Below are positions 28,999 to 32,998 of a stretch of DNA of 32,998 nucleotides, one piece after another. Location of the stretch: IMG/VR virus record IMGVR_UViG_3300049793_000109, positions 1 through 32,998 of that record. One strand, 5' to 3'. The DNA comes from a virus. A program made the position numbers and the translations under genes. Position 1 is the stretch's first letter, and every line of letters begins with the position of its first letter. Below the pieces are notes generated by a model. That model saw only the letters and a program-made list of their open reading frames with translations, ran no database searches and was not told the origin of the DNA.

Positions 28999-29678
28999 TG
29001 GCTGAAGAGGGTGCAGTAGCAACGGAAGGCGCAGTCGAGGGCGAAGGATCGCCCGCGGGAGGCGCAGCAGCACAGCCGGCAGCGATGGATTTCAGTCCAC
29101 TCGAAAGCCGACTCGACCAGATGCAGACCGAGTTCATGGGCGCCCTTGAGGGCATCCCGGCTCAGTTGGCGCCGCAGGAACCGGCAATCGACCCGGACTA
29201 CGACCCGCTCGAGGAATTCCTTGGGAACGGTGCGGAGTACGGCGATGGTGGCCCGATGGAGTTGGATGGCCAGCAGCTCCAAGGGTTCATCGACCAGCAG
29301 GTTCAGGCAGCGCTTGAACAGGCACTTGGTCCTGTGCAGCAGCAAGTCGGCGGGATCATCGAGGGCCAAGCGGCTCGCGAGGTCGAAGGCCGACACCCAG
29401 AACTCCGCGATCCGCAGGTGGCGACGGCAGCCGCTCAGGAACTCGCGCAGCGGGGAATCACCCCGGACCAAATGACGCCGCACATGATCGAAATGGCGCA
29501 CGAAGCGCTTGTCGGTCGGCAGCTCAGGTCACAAATCACCCCCGCAGGCGATGGCGCTTCGGATGGGTTGGAAGCAACCGGTGGAGGACAGCCGGGAACT
29601 CAGTCAACGCAAGAGGCACAGGACAACGCTGTGAACTCGATCGTTGGCGCCCGTCGCACGACCCTCTTCGGGACGTAG
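28998..29678 (+). CDS. Scaffolding protein, probable
   Basis: 226 residues from ATG 28998. The sequence is strongly acidic and Gln/Ala/Glu-rich, with extended helices (DQMQTEFMGALEGIPAQLAPQ; DQQVQAALEQALGPVQQQV) and no cysteine, as expected for a head scaffold. It precedes the major capsid gene, the standard place. The C-terminal ~60 residues include a Gly/Thr/Ser-rich linker. It would guide coat assembly and be lost from the mature head. No protease domain is visible. Confidence 0.75.
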   Translation: MAEEGAVATEGAVEGEGSPAGGAAAQPAAMDFSPLESRLDQMQTEFMGALEGIPAQLAPQEPAIDPDYDPLEEFLGNGAEYGDGGPMELDGQQLQGFIDQQVQAALEQALGPVQQQVGGIIEGQAAREVEGRHPELRDPQVATAAAQELAQRGITPDQMTPHMIEMAHEALVGRQLRSQITPAGDGASDGLEATGGGQPGTQSTQEAQDNAVNSIVGARRTTLFGT

Positions 29679-29716
29679 CGGCGCTCTAACCAGCACATTC
29701 ACGGAAGAAGAATTAG

Positions 29717-30865
29717 ATGCCACCCGTCTCAGGACAGATCACCACACTCAACCTCGACCAGACTCTCCGTCGGATCGACATGCGTCAGGGTCTCCTGCGC
29801 TTGCAGCCCGACGCAGCGCCGATCACCGTTCTCACCGGCAAGATCGGCTCAAAGCCAACCTTCAACCCGCAGTTCCAGTGGAGCCAGAAGGACCTCCCGA
29901 TCTACGCGGACAGCGTGAACGGCGCCATCGCCGACGGCGTGATCACCACGATCGTCGTCGCCAACGGCACGGTCTTCTGGGTCGGCGACACCGTCAAGGT
30001 GCCGTCCACCGGTGAGGTCTTCCGCGTCACGGCAGTCGCGACCAACACCCTGACCGTGGTTCGTGGTCTCGGCGGCGGTGCAGCGGCGATTGCCAACTCC
30101 GCAGAACTGATCCGACTCGGAACGGCGATGGAGGAAGGTGACGTGTCGCCCACTCCGCGCATGGAGAACCCGACGCTCGTGTCGAACTACACGCAGATCT
30201 TCAAGACCTCGTGGCGCATGTCAAACACCGCACGTCCCGCCCAGCAGCTCAACGGCGAGGACAAGTGGAACGAGACTGCATTCGACAAGGGCATCGAGCA
30301 CAAGCGCGACATCGAGCTCGCGTTCCTGTTCGGCAAGCCGTCCGAGATCAACACCGGCACGGGGCCGCGTCGTTCGACAGGTGGAGCACTCAACTTCATC
30401 AGCACGAACGTCACGGACGCCGCCGGCGTGCTCTCGACCACCACTCACCTGAACCCGCTGATCCGGAACATCTTCCGGTACGCAGGCAAGGACGAACTGG
30501 TCGGCATGTCTTCGGACTTCGTGCTCGACGTGATCAACAACTTCGCCGTCGGCAAGTTGCAGCTCATCCAGTCCGACACCGACAAGGTGTACGGCCTGCA
30601 GATCATGGCCTACCAGACCCCGAACGGCATCCTGCGCTTCACCCCGCACCGCCTGCTCTCGGAGTCTCCGTTCTACAAGTCACACGCGATCTTCCTTGAC
30701 TACGGGCTCGTTCGCCGTCGTCACCTGGAGGGACGTGACACCGCGATTCAGAACGAGATCCAGCCGCCGAACGCGGACTACAAGGAGTCCCAGTACCTCA
30801 CGGAAACTGGCCTTGAGTTCGGCCTGGAGCGTCGTCACGGCGTCCTCAAGGGCGTGACGGGCTAA
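29717..30865 (+). CDS. Major capsid protein (SU10/DUF5309-like)
   Basis: 382 residues from ATG 29717, after GGAAGAAG at 29702-29709. The sequence has QITTLNLDQTLRRIDMRQGLLRLQPDAAPITVLTGKIG, then SNYTQIFKTSWRMSNTARP and the C-terminal FLDYGLVRRRHLEG, plus the placement after a scaffold. This matches the DUF5309/SU10-like capsid family with an HK97 fold. An Ig-like insertion seems present near 75-130 (GTVFWVGDTVKVPSTGEVFRVTAV). The protein forms the icosahedral shell. Confidence 0.85.
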   Translation: MPPVSGQITTLNLDQTLRRIDMRQGLLRLQPDAAPITVLTGKIGSKPTFNPQFQWSQKDLPIYADSVNGAIADGVITTIVVANGTVFWVGDTVKVPSTGEVFRVTAVATNTLTVVRGLGGGAAAIANSAELIRLGTAMEEGDVSPTPRMENPTLVSNYTQIFKTSWRMSNTARPAQQLNGEDKWNETAFDKGIEHKRDIELAFLFGKPSEINTGTGPRRSTGGALNFISTNVTDAAGVLSTTTHLNPLIRNIFRYAGKDELVGMSSDFVLDVINNFAVGKLQLIQSDTDKVYGLQIMAYQTPNGILRFTPHRLLSESPFYKSHAIFLDYGLVRRRHLEGRDTAIQNEIQPPNADYKESQYLTETGLEFGLERRHGVLKGVTG

Positions 30866-30879
30866 GGAGGCCCAGCAGT

Positions 30880-31449
30880 ATGAACACGACAAAGAAGAAA
30901 GAAATCGAGTTCTACTCGCGTGGTCGTGGATTGGTGGTCGGCATCGAGCCGCCCGCCGTCCACTTCGACGCGCGTGGCGAGAGGGTCGAAAGCGGCGGTT
31001 CAGTCGCCGACTTCGGCCTTGGAAACGGCTTCTTCACGACCGACGACCCGGACGTCGCAGACCACCTGCGCTCGTGCGAGTCGTTCGGTACGGACTTCTG
31101 GGAGACCGGATCGGAAGTCGGAGGGATCAAGCCCACGGTTGCCGATGCGGTGATCGCGATTTCAGAGGCAGCGGTCGCACACGACGCGGAAGCTCTCGAG
31201 ACCGTGATCCACGAGGAAAAGGCAACTCACAACCGCGCGGAAGTGCTGGGTGCGGCGCAGGCGGCGCTCGCCAACGTCCGCACGGTGCTGAGTGCCGGAG
31301 TCCCAAGGACCGAGCCAGAGGTTGTCGCCGCGGAAGCGTCGGCAGATCCGGGTGCTCGTCCGGCGGAGACCACCGAGGCAGAGGCCGCAGCAGCGTCCGC
31401 AGCCACGGAAGGGTCGGAGACCAAGACCAAGACCAAAGCCAAGTCGTAG
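30880..31449 (+). CDS. 189-residue head-region protein of unknown function
   Basis: ATG 30880 follows a strong AAGGAGG at 30865-30871. The N-terminal half (EIEFYSRGRGLVVGIEPPAVHFDARGE, then GLGNGFFTTDDPDVADHLRSC) has a beta-rich core; the C-terminal half is a long Ala/Glu/Thr-rich tail ending in a Lys/Thr repeat. Comparable small proteins follow the capsid gene in many podoviruses, possibly as a head completion or adaptor component. Exact role not established. Confidence 0.6.
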   Translation: MNTTKKKEIEFYSRGRGLVVGIEPPAVHFDARGERVESGGSVADFGLGNGFFTTDDPDVADHLRSCESFGTDFWETGSEVGGIKPTVADAVIAISEAAVAHDAEALETVIHEEKATHNRAEVLGAAQAALANVRTVLSAGVPRTEPEVVAAEASADPGARPAETTEAEAAAASAATEGSETKTKTKAKS

Positions 31450-31452
31450 GCA

Positions 31453-32088
31453 ATGACTTGGACTCTCCAACAGATCGTTGATCGGTCTGTCTCGGAGGGA
31501 ATTGACGAGCCCGACGCCATCCAGCTTGCGAACCAGAAGTACAAAGAACTGGTCCGCAAGTCTGGATGGCTGAGGGCGACCGTCAATCTCGGCGCGACGG
31601 ACGGGACCACGGCGACGTTCGCGTTGCCGGAGGACATTTCCCGCGTTCTCTTCGTCCGCGTTGAGCAGACCGATACCACCGTGGTCAACTACGAGACCCG
31701 GATCGGCGAGAACGACTACCACCGGATCCGCGCGGGCCAGATCGACCCCGCCGGCAACTGCTTCACGAGCGACGAGGACGCGGATGGCAACGTAGTGCTC
31801 GCGCTCTACCCGACGCCAGCGGCCGGAACGCTCTACGTGAAGGCGGAGAAGATCCCGCCGACGCTCGTGAACGACACCGACGAGCTGAAGATCCCCGACG
31901 AGTTTGTTCAGGGCTTGCTCGACGGCATCAAGGGCGTCGTGTACGGCGATTTGGACGAGGACCCCGGTTCGTCTCAGGCGATGGAGGCCAAGTTCCAGGC
32001 GGCGATCGGCGGACTGGCGGCGATGGTGAAGGCGCGCGGCGTGGGCGATGGACCGATTGCCCTGCCGATTCGTGGCGTGCACTGGTAG
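31453..32088 (+). CDS. Head-tail adaptor protein (gp4-like), probable
   Basis: 211 residues from ATG 31453. The start (TLQQIVDRSVSEGIDEPDAIQLANQKYKELVRKSGWL) is a helical region like the P22 gp4-type adaptor; a beta-rich middle (TATFALPEDISRVLFVRVEQTD) and an acidic C-terminal helix follow. The adaptor extends the portal and connects to the tail. No separate ribosome binding site beyond AGTCGTAGGC is visible. It lies between the capsid block and the nozzle-like gene. Confidence 0.7.
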   Translation: MTWTLQQIVDRSVSEGIDEPDAIQLANQKYKELVRKSGWLRATVNLGATDGTTATFALPEDISRVLFVRVEQTDTTVVNYETRIGENDYHRIRAGQIDPAGNCFTSDEDADGNVVLALYPTPAAGTLYVKAEKIPPTLVNDTDELKIPDEFVQGLLDGIKGVVYGDLDEDPGSSQAMEAKFQAAIGGLAAMVKARGVGDGPIALPIRGVHW

Positions 32089-32093
32089 ATCGT

Positions 32094-32998
32094 GTGCTCT
32101 CTCCAAAGCAGATCCAGTCCGATTTTTCTTGTGGCGCCTGCCCGACCTTCGCCCGCAATCTCATCCCCGAGAACGGCCTTTACGCCTTAGAAAACGGTTT
32201 GTTAAATCTGGACGGCGGCGTTTACAAGCGCGGCGGCTCCGCACTTCTCTCAACGGCTGACTTCGGCGCCACGGGACTGCGCTGGATCTGGGATGGCTAC
32301 TTCCCAGCAGGACGCCGGACAATCTTCGCGAACTCTGCGGCCTTCGGCGTGCTCGATGCGGCCGACGCTCCGATCTCTCTGGGCGGCGGCGGACTGACTG
32401 AGCCCGCAACGTCTGCGTACCTGAATGGTCTGCTCTTCATCGGTGGCGGCGTGATCTACGCAGGCTCTCGCAAGACCGCCAACTACTCGACCGGCACCGT
32501 GACGCTGACCAACGGTTCGGCGACCGTGACCGGCGCGGGAACGACTTGGCTTGCCAACGTCGACGCCGGCATGATCTTCCGTCGCTCTGGTGAGCGCGTC
32601 TACGTGGTGAAGTCGGTCGATTCGGACACTCAGATCACTCTGGCGGACGCCTACGCGGGAGTAAACGGCGCGGGCATTGCTTACACCCTGAAGATGCTTG
32701 AAGCCGCCACAACGCCGTACAGGACCGCTTCGATCTACACCGTCGCAGGCCAGAAGATTGTTACCGGCGAGGGCGATTCGTTCTACATGTGCAAGCTCAA
32801 CGACCCGCACACTTGGAGTTCTACGGACTTCTGGAAGATGCCCGAAGGCGTGCAGATCGTCGGCGAATCCGGAGTAGACAACCGCTTGCGACTTCTGACC
32901 ACGGAAGGTCTTTGGCAGGCCGAGAACATCGAAATGGACCTGATCGACCCCTACGGCAACCCACAGCACAATCTCCACCAAGTCACGCAGGACATCAA
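32094..32998 (+). CDS. Nozzle- or tail-tube-like protein, cut by the right edge
   Basis: The frame is open from GTG 32094 to the right edge with 301 complete codons visible. Early residues read SDFSCGACPTFARNLIPENGLYALENGL and then a TADFGATGLRWIWDGYFPAGRR segment, resembling podovirus nozzle (gp10-like) or DNA-stabilisation proteins whose start is N-x(I/L)PExG...L. Beta-strand content is high and a YVVKSVDSDTQITLADAY segment follows. No strong ribosome binding site. The name is by family impression; truncation limits confidence. Confidence 0.6.
   Translation, partial: MLSPKQIQSDFSCGACPTFARNLIPENGLYALENGLLNLDGGVYKRGGSALLSTADFGATGLRWIWDGYFPAGRRTIFANSAAFGVLDAADAPISLGGGGLTEPATSAYLNGLLFIGGGVIYAGSRKTANYSTGTVTLTNGSATVTGAGTTWLANVDAGMIFRRSGERVYVVKSVDSDTQITLADAYAGVNGAGIAYTLKMLEAATTPYRTASIYTVAGQKIVTGEGDSFYMCKLNDPHTWSSTDFWKMPEGVQIVGESGVDNRLRLLTTEGLWQAENIEMDLIDPYGNPQHNLHQVTQDI

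Noticed and set aside
1-32998. tRNA genes, rRNA genes or CRISPR arrays
   Set aside because: None was seen on either strand by eye; a dedicated search could still find a tRNA that I missed.

Overview
The window is about 33 kb of GC-rich, tightly packed double-stranded DNA phage (or prophage) sequence. Most genes run on the + strand. Many neighbours overlap by 1, 4 or 8 bases (ATGA, GTGA or TTGA junctions), and GTG and TTG starts are common. A protein resembling the actinobacterial integration host factor (mIHF) and the GC-rich coding point to an actinobacterial host, but this is inference. Two site-specific recombinases indicate a temperate phage. The structural genes (terminase, P22-like portal, scaffold, SU10/DUF5309-like capsid, gp4-like adaptor, nozzle-like protein) suggest a short-tailed podovirus.

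Layout: (1) 1-6396, an early region of small, mostly unknown proteins around a Cas4/RecB-like Fe-S nuclease, a protein ending in a J-domain-like HPD segment and a cluster of Cys-rich mini-proteins. (2) 6393-8705, tyrosine recombinase, HNH endonuclease, RuvC-like resolvase and two tiny genes. (3) 8890-10275, a large serine recombinase on the - strand, convergent with the left block. (4) 10449-18010, replication (winged-helix initiator, DnaB-like helicase), a small envelope cassette (RlpA-like exported protein, DUF3307 membrane protein, small membrane protein), an mIHF-like protein and a DNA-modification cassette (frame-broken N6-adenine methyltransferase, HNH-like protein, C5-cytosine methyltransferase). 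(5) 18033-18776, a short - strand operon with a helix-turn-helix regulator and two tiny membrane or exported proteins. (6) 18777-19550, a divergent non-coding control region with repeats. (7) 19551-22295, small genes including a sliding-clamp-like and a ribbon-helix-helix-like protein. (8) 22345-32998, packaging and virion genes, open at the right edge.

The most notable observations are a 233-codon frame lying wholly inside the cytosine methyltransferase gene whose translation resembles a phage protein family; a ten-G tract that breaks the adenine methyltransferase gene exactly where a one-base change restores the conserved C-terminus and an ATGA junction with the next gene; two integrases of unrelated classes within 4 kb; and 45-bp direct repeats in the divergent control region.
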